From the NCBI GenBank assembly GCA_036971475.1, contig JBAIZL010000005.1, positions 240,973,823 through 241,037,822 on the forward strand: 64,000 nucleotides of DNA, in the 5' to 3' direction. Under the pieces are notes generated by a model. That model was not told the origin of the DNA and searched no databases. It saw only the letters and a program-made list of their open reading frames with translations. Source of the stretch: Prosapia bicincta. Its lineage: Eukaryota > Arthropoda > Insecta > Hemiptera > Cercopidae. The position numbers and the translations under genes were made by a program. This document shows positions 13,440 through 25,229 of the stretch, piece after piece (position 1 is the stretch's first letter; every line of letters begins with the position of its first letter).

Positions 13440-14950
13440 ATGTAGATTTTGATTCCCTTTCCAACTTGAGTTATTAGATTACAATTGTACGCTTTACCAC
13501 ATGTTAGTAGCATAACTGATTCAAAATAATTCATTTTACAGACAGTATCATTGTTTTAATTAATTTATTTTAAAACTTGCAATTGTTGGGTTGTACAGCT
13601 TGAGGTTTCTGGATAACACTTATTTATCAATTTAAAAAAAAACTCCTTTCTGATGTTTCTCAGGAGACATATTTTGTACAAGTATGAAACATATCTATTG
13701 AGAAATATTAGTAAGTAGTGTTGTAAGCAAGTAAACTGTTGAATAACCATTAATTTAGTATGTATTAATTTTAAATTAAATATGCAAATTTTAAAATGTT
13801 CAGTGGTGTAAAAGATTACTTCTATCTCTGTTTAAGTTTACCATAAAATGACAAATATTTATTAATTTACTTAATTTCACACATTTTTTAATCATGTGTA
13901 CAATAATGCAAACCTACAATTAATAAAACAAAAATTTGCTAGCATATTACTCCATCAAAATGTTGATGCAAGAAATTTTTATTTGTTATTTTAAAAAAAT
14001 TCTAATTTAAAACTACCTGTTTAAATGTTCATGGTTTTAATTTTCTTAGCTTATTAATATTGTTTTATGGTATATTATCCTAACCCCTTTCAAATAGACT
14101 ACATAGTCATACTTTTAAAGATGTGTCCACCTTCTCAAGTATACCTACTACATTAAATAACTAAACTATCTATATATCTTTCAAGTCATAGTGTGCAGAT
14201 ATTCACACCGTAGATGTACTTAATAATATTTTCATCTAAGAACAAGTAAAAAATTATACTTGCTTCTCTCCATATGTGTTAACAATTTAGGCAATATTTT
14301 TGTAATGACAAGACAAATCTAAACTTGCATTAGAACAGCACAAAAATGAATAATTCTGTCTTGATAAGCAAAATACTTCTTTATACCAATCTTTAATATA
14401 AACAAAAAACATTCCAAATACTTTAGCAGCTTATTGATATTTAGCTTTCATGTTAATCTTTTTTCTTGAGTGACTTAATAGGGATACATGAGTGCCCCTA
14501 AAAGTATTAAACTGTATCATTAGGGAACAAGAATTAATTTTAAAGAGATGTGTTAAGTTTATTTACTAATGTGTAAAAACTAACTTCAACATATGCTTAT
14601 TTTAAATTTAAATTAAAATTTAATTTAAAAAAGGGCTTTATTAAACGTCAAATTTATTCTAAATGTACTCAATGCATAAAGTTATAAATGTTAAGACAAA
14701 TTATTGTTGAACTGTTGAGGTTAGGAACACCTTGTAAACAAATAGAAAAAGGTAAACATAATGCTTTATGCATAGTTTTAATAAGAAAATAATATATTCA
14801 ATAGTGCAAGAGTGCTTTATCCCGTGAATAAAATGAATGAATATTAGCAACCTATTTCAAATATGCCATGACAAGTACATGCAGACTATTCAGTCAAACA
14901 ATAAAAATAACATGGGGTCAAAATCAATTAACCTACACAAAAAAAACGTT
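13440..14950. other. AT-rich stretch (intron if the small minus-strand gene is real)
   Basis: No open frame or repeat structure of note. It would be the intron between the two candidate minus-strand exons. Confidence 0.4.
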
Positions 14951-14962
14951 CTCTAGTCTTAC

Positions 14963-15052
14963 CTTAATGAAATAATTTAGGTTGATCCTGTACGAACATC
15001 TGAATATGAAATAGTAATCCACATCTTCAAGCAGCACTACACAGTTACCTGA
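14963..15052 (-). CDS. Candidate internal exon of small minus-strand gene
   Basis: Bounded on the minus strand by GTTCAG at the upstream side and by AAG|GTAAGAC, a strong donor, at the downstream side. One frame is open throughout and reads NCVVLLEDVDYYFIF near its start. An alternative reading is that the upstream GTTCAG|GTAACTG is itself a donor. In that case the first exon ends at about 15053 and this segment is intronic. The sequence cannot decide between the two. Confidence 0.22.
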
Positions 15053-15149
15053 ACGCACATTCTCTCACAAAACAATGAAAATAATGCAATCAATAAAAAT
15101 AAAACAAAGTTAAGAAGCCATGATGCATTAAAGTAACAACTTTTGGAAT

Positions 15150-15240
15150 GTCTTAAAGAAAGCAATCTGATTGGTTGAGACCGCTAGGAATTCCTAAAGA
15201 ACTGATTTCATTGGCTGGCATGTTTTCCGTAGGTAGAAGT
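15150..15240 (-). promoter_or_regulatory. Paired CCAAT boxes, likely minus-strand promoter
   Basis: Reading the minus strand, AGCCAATGAA and, about 40 bp later, AACCAATCAG lie in the same orientation in a locally less AT-rich patch, about 100-200 bp upstream of the candidate minus-strand exons. Two correctly oriented CCAAT boxes at this spacing resemble NF-Y-bound promoters. Confidence 0.35.
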
Positions 15241-15249
15241 TTGACAAGT

Positions 15250-16119
15250 TTTTTGTACAACAAACTAAAAGCAGAATACTTGTGTAAAGATGATATTAAA
15301 TTTAAGTTGTTTGAAAATTTAAATGCATATTTTCTTTTATCTTGATTACTGACATTGCTAAATTGATAACTATCAGTACCTTATATTGATCTTTACAAAT
15401 ACTGCGATTAGGAAAAATTGGTGAGGCAAATTAGAATGAGGGTTTAATTGCATTTTTATACCTTTTTTTTACAGTTTAACGCTATATTTAAATTAAAAAA
15501 TTTAAGAAATGAATCATACTACGAAAATAATCGATTAGACTTTACCATGTAAAATAATAAGATGGAGAAAAAAATTTTAAATACAGGTAATTCAAACTGA
15601 TTAATTAAAGAAAGCAGCAGTATTTAACAAAAATTGAGAAAATTGTTTATCGGTAATACTTAACTTTTAGTTAGAAAGTTAGAAAATACAATGCGATGAT
15701 TTAAATACTAAATGATATTTGTAAGATTCCGAATAGCATATTCAAAATTTCTCTCATTAGCTTAATTTTAACTTATTGCAAAAATAAACCTATTGATTGG
15801 ACGTTACGTAACTACAACAATGCAGAAGTTTTTACTTATCACACAATGCTGTAGATCAGCTATTATGCTACATTATTCGTTTATTATTAAACTGCACCTA
15901 ATTGTAACCGATCGATATTTTTATATGCTAGAAAAATTCGGAAAAATACTATACACGTTTAAAATTCCTATTTGAAAATTATAATAAATGAAATACATTA
16001 TAGAACTTAATCGATGTAACCGAAAACGTCACCGAGTACATTACTAAACAAATACATTACAAACGAATTATTTTGTAAAATATTGGGATGGTAATAATTT
16101 TAAATATTTATTATCTAAC

Positions 16120-16121
<2 letters not shown>
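15250..16121. other. AT-rich intergenic stretch, no gene seen
   Basis: Nothing supportable found. Confidence 0.4.

Positions 16122-16167
<46 letters not shown>
16122..16167. repeat. (AT)n microsatellite
   Basis: Uninterrupted AT dinucleotides, followed by a short GATA/GTGT compound tract. Confidence 0.95.
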
Positions 16168-16168
<1 letters not shown>

Positions 16169-16233
16169 TAGAAAGATAGATAGGTAGATATATGTGTGTG
16201 TGTGTGTACGTATGTATGCATATATATATATAT

Positions 16234-16334
16234 AAAGAACTAAGTCAAAATACAAATACAAGAATTATAATTGAATTATAATGAATTGTAAATTCAATTA
16301 TAATTCTTGTATTTGTATTTTGACTTAGTTCTTT
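16234..16334. repeat. Foldback A: ~44-bp perfect arms
   Basis: The left arm opens AAAGAACTAAGTCAAAATAC and the right arm closes with its exact reverse complement. The loop is about a dozen bases. Short AT tracts lie on both sides (16220-16233 and 16386-16415). Confidence 0.9.
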
Positions 16335-16382
16335 ATTAATACACACGAATACATATTGCGATAAATATAATATAATATTGTG

Positions 16383-16416
<34 letters not shown>

Positions 16417-16834
16417 ATAAATTGCTACATAACAGTTATCAAATTTTCAGCTATGAACACAGATTTAATACTTAGTTGGTTCTGTGTTTCAAACTGACAA
16501 CAGCTGATTGAAGTGTAAAGGTTAATCTTTTGGTCGTAGTACTACTAAACAACTAATTAAAAATTTGGTCATTATATTAGAAAGCATTAAGTTTTTGAGT
16601 AAGTGTAATGCTTTATGTTTTTAATTACAAAAATATTATGCAGTGTGAAATATTCATTTAAACGTAATTGAAATTCATTGCTTTGTCTATTACTGGGACC
16701 TCTTCTTTCTACTTCTGCAATAGAACTAATTTTGTTTGTTTATTGCAAACAGCGTAATTTAAACTTGTTGCTATAAATATTTTATCTAAACATATGTTTT
16801 TAGGTTATCTGTAGCCTTCGCCTGTTGCAAAATA

Positions 16835-17815
16835 ATGGGGAGTATAAAGACTACAGTTACGGCTGCAAAAACATTTAGAACAAAATTTACAATTCCTGAT
16901 AAAACAATTCTTCATTGGTATCCAGGACACATGAACAAAGGAATGAAGCAAATGCAACAAAAATTAAAAACTGTTGATTGTATAGTTGAAGTCCATGATG
17001 CTAGGATTCCGCTTTCGGGTCGTAATCCAAATTTTGTGAAAACAATTACTGGCTTGCGCCCACATATAGTAGTGTATAACAAATTTGACTTATCAGATAA
17101 TAAGTGTATTGATAAAATAAAGTATATATCAAAAGCCCAAGGTGAACCTAATGTACTCTTTACCAACTGTAAAAATCCTTCTTGTTCACAGTTGCAAAAT
17201 CTAGTCCCTCTTGTGACTGAATTAATAATGTCAGAAAATAGATTTAATCGCAGTGAAGAAAAAGAATATTCTATAATGGTAATTGGTATCCCAAATGTTG
17301 GGAAATCATCGCTTATAAATGCTATTAGAAATAAGTATTTGAAAGCATCAAAAGGAGCAGCAGTTGGTGCAAAAGCAGGAATCACGAGAAGTATTACTAC
17401 AAAAGTAAAAGTGAGTGAAAAGCCATTAATTTATATTTATGACACACCAGGAATTCTTACACCAAATGTTCCCAATGTGGAAGTAGGTATGAGGCTAGCT
17501 TTGTGTGCTACAATTCCAGATAATATAGTTGGAATAGAATATATTGCAGATTATCTGTTGTACTGGCTTAACAAAAATGAAAATTTTTCATATGTTGAAT
17601 ATTTAAATTTAGAAGAACCTTCAGACAATATATCTGAAGTATTAGTGTTAACTGCTATAAAATACAACAGAATGTTGCGTAAAATAAATGAATTTGGTCA
17701 AAGTACTTTTTATCCAGATACTAATATTTCTGCACTTAATTTTGTACAAGCTTTTAGGAAAGGCTTGTTTGGCCAAATTACACTAGATTATGATAAATTA
17801 AATAACCTATTTTAA
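16835..17815 (+). CDS. MTG1: Mitochondrial ribosome-associated GTPase 1 (MTG1/YlqF-like)
   Basis: An intact 326-codon single exon, close to the usual ~330 aa of the family. It is a circularly permuted GTPase: WYPGHM (residues 28-33) opens the domain, then DAR (55-57), the base-specificity motif NKFD (82-85), the P-loop GIPNVGKS (151-158), the switch I region GITRS (182-186) and DTPG (203-206). This G4-G1-G2-G3 order defines the YlqF/MTG1 group. In other animals MTG1 acts in the mitochondrial matrix on assembly of the large ribosomal subunit. The N-terminal ~20 residues are basic, hydroxylated and free of acidic residues, which fits a targeting peptide. The start follows AATAATGG, and a TTTTTAG about 30 bp upstream could be an acceptor for a 5'-UTR intron. 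AATAAA follows the stop by about 15 bp. No internal introns; a retrocopy is possible but there is no adjacent poly(A). Confidence 0.95.
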   Translation: MGSIKTTVTAAKTFRTKFTIPDKTILHWYPGHMNKGMKQMQQKLKTVDCIVEVHDARIPLSGRNPNFVKTITGLRPHIVVYNKFDLSDNKCIDKIKYISKAQGEPNVLFTNCKNPSCSQLQNLVPLVTELIMSENRFNRSEEKEYSIMVIGIPNVGKSSLINAIRNKYLKASKGAAVGAKAGITRSITTKVKVSEKPLIYIYDTPGILTPNVPNVEVGMRLALCATIPDNIVGIEYIADYLLYWLNKNENFSYVEYLNLEEPSDNISEVLVLTAIKYNRMLRKINEFGQSTFYPDTNISALNFVQAFRKGLFGQITLDYDKLNNLF

Positions 17816-18616
17816 TTTTGTTTAATGTAAATAAACATATAGAAAAAGGCTAAGAAATTTTGTTTCACCTATAAATCTTGTGTATGTATATATTTTAATC
17901 AACATTTTATCAATTGAATTTATCTTAGAGCATTAGGCATTATGGCCTGTATTTTATAAGTTTATCTATGCCTGGTTTCTGAATTTAATTTTTTGGGTTT
18001 TAAATTTGAATTACTAAATTTTAATTTAATTATTAATTGGTACTTGTGTAGAACTTGTACTAGCTTGGTCGATCCTCAGTGTACCTGTGCATTGGCTCAG
18101 TTCATGTGTGGTCCATTTTATTTTGAAGATAATCTTCGGCTTACAGGGCCAGACTCTTCTACTCTTGTGTTCCAGGGATAGGCTCCTAGAACTTAGCTCT
18201 CTGTCTCCCATTGATGGTTTCCCTTTACAATGTTTTCTCTACCAATAATCTTACTTTTCAGTTGTGTCTTCCATTTGTTGTCTTTATCATCAAAATTTGT
18301 CTTTGGCCCTTTGCACTGGTCTGATTTTGGAAATTACTGGTTTTTTTGGAAAAATCTACTTTGGTAACTGCATGTGCTCAAGGGGCTTTCCCGTTATTAA
18401 TATACCTGTCTGACAGTTCATTATTCGAGTTCCCAGTTTTATGGATTTGAATGCTTTTTATGTTTTTAAAATTAATGGCACAGTAATCTAGCCTACAGGG
18501 TTGCAGAAGTTGTATTATACTAGATTGCTTCACAAAGTAGATTCACACAATGGTTTTTCTTTACTATCTACATTTGAACATATGTTTATTTAATAATATA
18601 TATATCTACACACATA
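17816..18616. other. MTG1 3' flank, no further gene seen
   Basis: A polyadenylation-type AATAAA lies at about 17829-17834. A less AT-rich patch at 18040-18400 holds only short open frames that I could not tie to a gene. Confidence 0.4.
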
Positions 18617-18909
18617 CAGTGTCTCGATAATCCGAGTTCCGATATTTCAAGCTTTTGTTAAATGTGAGCCTATTTTATCATTTTGAAATAAATGTATATA
18701 TCATTTCATTCCATGAAATAAATAGCCATAGGGTATGCAAACGAAATGAGTCGGGCTTCCAAGAAATGTTCATATTAAGTTCTATAAACTTATTTAGTGC
18801 ATTTTTAATTACCTGTATTCATTAAAACTCCTATTTTTTCTAATGCATAGGAATGTATTTTGGTTTGAGTTTTTGGGTCCATCTACCTTGAATTATTGAG
18901 ACTTTACTG
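18617..18909. mobile_element. Pogo-type MITE, TA target duplication
   Basis: The left end is CAGTGTCTCGATAATCCGAG. The right end, read inward, is CAGTAAAGTCTCAATAATTC. Both are flanked by TA (18615-18616 and 18910-18911). At ~290 bp with no coding content it is a non-autonomous element. The termini resemble those at 23518 and 31730. Confidence 0.65.
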
Positions 18910-18949
18910 TACAAGTGCTTCAGTCTATTCTTTTTTTTTTTTGATTGAC

Positions 18950-19245
18950 ATAGATCATTGTATGATCAAAATATTTCAATAGTGTGATATTTTTGTGTGT
19001 GTCTATTTATTTCCAAGAGATTGCAGTTTTGGACGATTGCCACTAGGTAAGTCTGTCAGTTTCCTATCTAGACCAAAAATTCCTATATAAGCTTTAACCT
19101 CTACCAGAACTAACCTATATATATATATCGAAATCTTGTTCCTGTTCGTGACGAGCTGGTTGTAAATTACAAATTACACTTTTGTTATTAGTTGCGACCA
19201 GACAAGCACAAATGTCTGGTCGCAAGTAATAACAAAAGTGTAATT

Positions 19246-19304
<59 letters not shown>

Positions 19305-19436
19305 GAATTTTTGGACTAGATAGGAGACTTGCCTAGTGGCTATAGCCTAAAACTGCAATCTCTTAGAAATAAATAAATAGGCACGTATAAAAAACATATC
19401 ACACTATTGAAATATTTCGATCATACAATGGTCTTT
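18950..19436. repeat. Foldback B: nested double inverted repeat
   Basis: Outer imperfect arms (about 18955-19090 and 19302-19434) share, inverted, the blocks ATTTCAATAGTGTGATAT, AGAGATTGCAGTTTT and CCACTAGG. Inside sits a second, near-perfect hairpin (19171-19245) with CTGGTCGCAA at its tip. (AT)n and (GA)n lie between them at about 19247-19304. Confidence 0.8.
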
Positions 19437-19483
19437 ATAAATCTAAAAAGAAGAATTATATATATATATATATATATATTATT

Positions 19484-19714
19484 ATTAAGTTGTCCATTAT
19501 TTTTCCGTTGCACTGACTTTATGAATTTAATATATTACTATTGTAAATACTTTTATCCACCACTAAGTGCAATAATTTTACCTTGTGAGATGAAGCACTG
19601 ATCTGTGATTCGACAATGGTCAAATGACCGAAAGGTGCCTCATCACACAAGGTAAAATTATTTCACTTAGTGGTGGATAAAAGTATTTACAGTAGTAATA
19701 TATTAACTTCATAT
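19484..19714. repeat. Foldback C: inverted PLE tails
   Basis: The arms share AATATATTACTATTGTAAAT and CACCACTAAGTGCAATAATT in inverted form. The centre carries GACAATGGTCAAATGACCGA. The same tail occurs at 21246-21534 and, as a single copy next to PLE protein sequence, at 57475-57613. That identifies it as a PLE terminus. (AT)n tracts lie on both sides. Confidence 0.85.
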
Positions 19715-19743
19715 ATATATAAAATACGTTTTCTTATTTAATA

Positions 19744-19947
19744 ATTTAAAACAACATAGGTGATTCAAATACAAGAATATTTATAAATTTATATCCAAAG
19801 CTTTTCGTTGGCAAACAGTACCAACATCATCAGGAATGAAAATTCAGTTCAATTTTCATTCCTGATGATGTTGGTACTGTTTGCCAACGAAAAGCTTTGG
19901 ATATAAATTAATAAATATTCTTGTATTTGAATAACCTATGTTGTTTT

Positions 19948-19951
<4 letters not shown>
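19744..19951. repeat. Foldback D: ~100-bp near-perfect arms
   Basis: The arms run from a TTAAAACAACATAGG block inward through CAAAGCTTTTCGTTGGCAAA and CATCATCAGGAATGAAAATT, with a loop of only a few bases. The CTGATGATG...AACGAAAAGC arrangement resembles PLE 3' ends. An (AT)n tract of ~50 bp follows directly (19949-19999). Confidence 0.92.
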
Positions 19952-19999
<48 letters not shown>

Positions 20000-20000
<1 letters not shown>

Positions 20001-21184
20001 TCACTTATGATGTGCCAATAATTAAAAATTTTGAAAAAAGGCATATTATAAACTCTTGTTATAATACGCATGAAATTATTTACTTCTTTGCAAATTCATC
20101 CAGCTTCAAGAGTAGCTGATAGCCTGATATCCACAGTAAATTATCTCAACTGCCACAGTGCTTCCTGTCCATGAGAATGTCTTGCCATGTTGTCACTTCA
20201 GCTCTCAGGAAGTCTCTTATTGGTATGGTATAAATGCCGTCAAACAAAAAAAGCTTTATGTTTTCATCTTCATTTATTTAAGGAAGATTGGAGAATTCAC
20301 TCAAAGATTCAGGCTGAAATTTAAAAATGTGACAACCCGTGGCTTCCTCTTTCTAAGATTCAGTCCAACATTTTTGAAAGTATTAATTTGCCAAGTTCTT
20401 ACAATATTTGAAAATACACTTGAATTAAAAATGACTAACTTATATTATAACTAATAAGAGTTATATAACTAGGTTATATAACATTACAATATAGTTGAAT
20501 ACATGGCTACAAAGTATCCAGTTAGGATAAAATTTAGTTGAAAAAAATAAATATTCTAGTACCAGATAGACAATTCTTACTTGAAATGAAAGATGGCCTT
20601 CCTTGTTCCATTGGGAGATTTAAAAAATGTACGTTAAAATGAGTGGGCATTTCTCTTAGGAACTGAAGTTAGGTTATGATGGTAAATTTAATTGTGTTTA
20701 TAATCAAAACCTCATAATTCGATACTTTGTAGCTATATTGAAGTATAGTATAATATAGTTCATTTTAAAAAGAATCCTTGAGAGAGCAAACTTTTTTGTA
20801 TGTTGTAAATGAGGTTATTTATTGTTTTTTTATCAATCTAAATTTGTGTCATCAGTACCCAATTATATTATTTTTTCTGTGTTCCTGAGGTATAAATTCA
20901 CATAGAAACACCAGGTTCCTGTATTTCTACATTAAAAGCGATATTTTTTTCGTGCAATATTGATGACTTCTGGATTTATACTTACCAGTCAACTAAATAA
21001 TTTAATAGGGTATATTTTACTCGATAAAATCATCTAAAACGTTACATAACAACAATTTAAAATAAAACACAGGACATTAATATTTAATAATAAGAATAAT
21101 TTCACCAACTTCAGTTCTTTACTTTTTACATATGTAACACTAAATATATTCTAAACAAAAGTTAACCATAATTAGTGATTTAAA

Positions 21185-21189
<5 letters not shown>
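20000..21189. other. AT-rich spacer, no gene seen
   Basis: A 98-codon open frame at 20158-20454 has no recognisable motif, so I do not call it a gene. Confidence 0.4.

Positions 21190-21246
<57 letters not shown>
21190..21246. repeat. (AT)n microsatellite
   Basis: About 55 bp of pure AT dinucleotides abutting foldback E. Confidence 0.95.
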
Positions 21247-21251
<5 letters not shown>

Positions 21252-21534
21252 AAGTTAATATATTACTATTGTAAGTAATTTTATCCACCATTAAGTGCAA
21301 TGATTTTACATTGTGTGATGAGGCGCCTTTCGGTCACTTGACCATTGTCGAATCACTGATAACGTAAAATATCAAGAATTTAACACCTACCAAGGTAGAG
21401 TGATTCGACAATGGTCAAGTGACCGAAAGGCGCCTCATCACACAATGTAAAATCATTGCAATTAATGGTGGATAAAATTACTTACAATAGTAATATATTA
21501 ACTTCATAAAGTCAGTGCAACGGAAAAACAATGG
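21246..21534. repeat. Foldback E: inverted PLE tails, 110-bp arms
   Basis: Near-identical arms (about 21248-21357 and 21401-21509) contain CGGTCACTTGACCATTGTCG and the same tail as foldback C and 57475-57613. A ~45-bp spacer separates them. The right flank carries an extra piece of the tail (GTCAGTGCAACGGAAA). Confidence 0.92.
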
Positions 21535-21540
21535 ATAACG

Positions 21541-21577
<37 letters not shown>

Positions 21578-21609
21578 GGTGATATGTTTTCTTGTAATAT
21601 AGTTAATAA

Positions 21610-21745
21610 GTTTAAAATATTTCAAAAACAAGAATACTTTTAATACATATGTTATTCAAAGCTTTTCGCCTGTAATGTTTTATCGCCAAAAAGCTTTGAA
21701 TAATATATGTATTAAAAGTATTCTTGTTTTTGAAATATTTTAAAT
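21610..21745. repeat. Foldback F: ~58-bp arms
   Basis: The arms carry AAATATTTCAAAAACAAGAA and TTATTCAAAGCTTTTCG, inverted around a ~20-bp loop. The AAGCTTTGAATA...TATTCTTGT pattern parallels foldback D. Confidence 0.9.
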
Positions 21746-21751
21746 TTATTG

Positions 21752-21852
<101 letters not shown>

Positions 21853-22181
21853 TAATACACAACAAACTGTATAAACCCATATATATAAAAAACATGTGCA
21901 CTAAATTTAATTACTTTATATCTGTTTTACAATCTAGCAATAAAGAATCTAGGAGATAGGTTTGGTTATGAATAAATTAATATCTGTTATTCCTAACATC
22001 AAATACAAGCTGCTAGTTTATGTTATGACAGTTACTTTGTTAAAGTTTAAACTTATACTTTTAATTTGATTAAATTTTTGAAAAATTACTGAGGCATAAA
22101 TGTTTTTATTACACTATGTGATTTTTTTCATTGTTTAGTATGAGCAACAACTTTGAGCAACTGTGGTGTAATTTTTTATTT

Positions 22182-22344
22182 TAAATAAAACCTCTTAACC
22201 ACAAAAACGTTTCACTCAAACCATGTACATTTTGATTGCCAAGTTTTTTTTTGTAATAATTTCCTCTGAAGATGATTACTTTGGAATCGAAATATACATA
22301 CTGGTTTAAATAAAAAGTTTTTGTGATGAAGAGGTTTTATTAAA
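22182..22344. repeat. Inverted-repeat element with PLE-like tail
   Basis: Termini AATAAAACCTCTTAACCACA and the inverted TTGTGATGAAGAGGTTTTAT bound ~160 bp. Inside, TGAAGATGATTACTTTGGAA followed by TCGAAATAT looks like a decayed PLE 3' end. Confidence 0.55.
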
Positions 22345-23125
22345 AATAGTAAACAATGGGTGTTTGAGATTCTGACAAAAATTTAATAATGTGATAAAAA
22401 ATGTTGTAATTTTTTCTTAAATTTACTTGAGTTATAAGTTCAGCATGTTGCTAATCGCAAATTCGTTGTCTGATTGAAGAATTTTTGTCGATTGTAATAT
22501 AATCCATGTACAAATTAAAATATTTGTTATGCAGAAACTAGAAGAGACAATGAAATGTATATTTTATTTAAATATAGATCGCTCCTCATTTTAAATATTT
22601 ACAAAATTTCTAGAACTTATAAATAAATGATGCTGACACACTGTACTTTTTAATACCTTCCTTGCATTGACAGTAAAGGCCATTGTATTATTGGGAATGC
22701 TATAGGGTCAAATATTTCTTAAGAAATTTAACTTTGTATTGTATATTTTACAAATTAATAGTGTTTACGGATGTTCTTATTATGTTTTAAAATATTTTAT
22801 TTATATTAATTTTAATGTTTGTGAATATTAGAAAATTTATGAATAATTAATTGAGTGCTAGTATAAAACTATTGCAATTAGCATCCACTTTCGTTTCAAA
22901 ACAAAGATATGTAACTATGTGTCCTTGATAACTATGGTGCTAAAACGTCAGAACTATTTGTTGATGCCTCTTATTTATTATTTTAATTTTACCTTAATAA
23001 TTATTAAGCACAATGTACTTTGACATTACTTTATAATGTAATGTTTTCTTGATATATGCAACACTCAAAACTAATATATTTTATGTTTTTGAATTTTGTA
23101 GTCCATTATGTTCGGCGAATCTTAA
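22345..23125. other. AT-rich stretch, no gene seen
   Basis: No supportable feature. Confidence 0.4.
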
Positions 23126-23258
23126 TTAATCACTTTAACAATAGTTTATGACTATCAGAACTTTAAATTTTGTAAATTTGTGAAAACTTACTGAGACAGA
23201 ATGTTTTCGATCTCTATGTGGCGATCTTCATCAGTGTTTTCTGCTTATTTTATGTATT
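23126..23258 (-). mobile_element. PLE 3'-end fragment
   Basis: About 130 bp matching the tails at 1484 and 42244. Shared blocks include TAGTTTATGACTATC, TTACTGAGACAGAA and TGTGGCGATCTTCATCAGTG. No coding part remains. Confidence 0.75.
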
Positions 23259-23517
23259 TTGGTAAATTATTGCTATACCAGATATTTTAAAAACTTTATA
23301 AACCTTTGCTTATCTCTGATTATTCAATGAGAGCAACTTATAATAGAAGTCAGAACAATCTTTTTATGATGAGAGTTTGTAAAAATGTACTATCATGTAC
23401 ATTGTTCTATAAAAGATGTAAAAAATCTATAATTACTCAAAAACATTTTAAAGGGCCAACAACAAAAAACTTTATGCCAAAACTAAAACAAATAAATTAA
23501 TTAAAAAGTATGAAGTA

Positions 23518-24022
23518 CAGTAGAGTCCCGAAAATTCGATATTCTGTACAACTCGAGATGTCTGAGGATAAATAAATTTCAGTCTCTCCCCGATCGTTGG
23601 CAGACTGCATGTGAAAGCAAAGTGTGAAAAAAGGGTGAGGGGAAGTGCGACAGCCTCTCAATTGTTAGTGTCAGTGCATTAGTCATTTATTACAACCTAT
23701 TACTTGATCTTTGTTAATTAATATTATTATTTGTTTATTTTGTTTCACTGACAGCCATTAATGATTGTAATTATCCCATTTTTTCAAAGAAGATAAAATT
23801 TTGTAAGCATATATTTAATACTTTGTCTATTTTATAACAGCATTAAAACATGAAACATAAAAAAGTAGGTTTTGTGAATCGTAAATAATTTAACTTGTAA
23901 ATATTACCACACTTAGCAAACAAGTTTATGTTTTAATTTTTAATGAATTCAGGCAGACGCGACATTTTTGAAGCTCCATACCCTTAAGATCCACATTATG
24001 CTGAATTTTCGAGACTCCACTG
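23518..24022. mobile_element. Pogo-type MITE, ~505 bp, TA duplication
   Basis: The left end is CAGTAGAGTCCCGAAAATTC. The right end, read inward, is CAGTGGAGTCTCGAAAATTC. TA flanks both sides (23516-23517 and 24023-24024). No transposase sequence inside. The termini are related to those of the jerky-type element ending at 31730, which may be its mobilising relative. Confidence 0.85.
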
Positions 24023-24079
24023 TATTTAAATTTAGGAATAAAAGTTGCACTAAACACTTTTTAATGTTTATCAAATGTT

Positions 24080-25229
24080 TAAATACTCAGATAACTTAAT
24101 TTACTGGTACAGATACGTCGACGATATCAAAACATTATATAAAGGTAACACACGCAGAGCACACATATTTCTAAAATACCTTAATTCCATACACCCAAAA
24201 CTTATACACTATCGAAACACAACAACAAAACTCTCTTAACTCCCTAGACCTTACAATTAAATGAACAGACCCACAAACACATAAATTCAACATATACCGA
24301 AAACCCACTAGTACCAATACGACAATTCACAGCTCCTCAAACCATTCACACCAACATAAACTAGCTGTTTACAACACCATGATTTATCACCTGCTTAAAA
24401 CACCATTAGACAAAGAAGAACACTACCAGGAGTTAAACACCATAAAACATATAGCACAAACTAACGGATACAACCCAACAATGATTGACAAGTTTAAAAA
24501 ATAAACCTAATAACCCAAATACAAACACACAACAGGACAATCCCATATAATACTTATTAATACCATATAGATCATCCAAAACCCACAATCTAACCAACAC
24601 ATTACGAAAATAAAACTACAAAATAGCTTACTCCACACACAACACTCTCAGTAAACAATTTAAACCCAACAACAAAATCAACGACATTTACAACGCCACT
24701 GGAGTTTACAAACTAACTTGCAGTTCGTGCCCCAGTTTTTACAAAGGCCAGACACTGAGGTCCTTCTACACACGTTACTAAGAACATATAAAAGCACTAT
24801 CAAACAATAACTACTAATCAAACTTCGCTGATCATCTCATACTCCACAAAACATGACTACATAGACATAACATGTAACCTACAAATTTTTCATAAACAAC
24901 ACAGAAATAACCAACGCTACACAACGGAACAATATGAAATATACAGACACTTCAAACTACACCTTACACACATACTCAATACATAATTACATTACAACTC
25001 ACACGCACTTTTTGACATCATAAGTCATAATACTCACAAAATACACCCACACCATCATAATATCCCACCCCTACTCTAACACCCCAACGCAAACCTTGAG
25101 ATCAGTTACGGTCTGAGTTGACAACGGGACACATCTCCCAAAACGGTCGTCCTCAACAAATATAAGTAAGTGCTACTATAGGCAAGTTTATAAACATTTA
25201 AAAGTATTTAGTGATAACTAGTAGCTCAT
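24080..25229 (+). mobile_element. PLE copy 1: RT C-terminal part plus GIY-YIG endonuclease
   Basis: Opens inside the RT at IYWYRYVDDIKTLYKGNTRR (about 24095-24155), then the RT thumb region. A GIY-YIG endonuclease follows at about 24685-24795 (GVYKLTCSSCPSFYKGQT, then an EH pair). Several stops and frame shifts are present. A non-coding tail runs into the start of copy 2 at 25230. Its first ~430 bp repeat the last ~430 bp of copy 2 in direct orientation (24082-24505 and 26678-27110). Confidence 0.85.

Noticed and set aside
16912..17385. 157-codon minus-strand frame under MTG1
   Set aside because: Antisense shadow of a well-supported gene, with no motifs of its own.
20158..20454. 98-codon plus-strand frame
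   Set aside because: No motif, no splice context and poor codon character.
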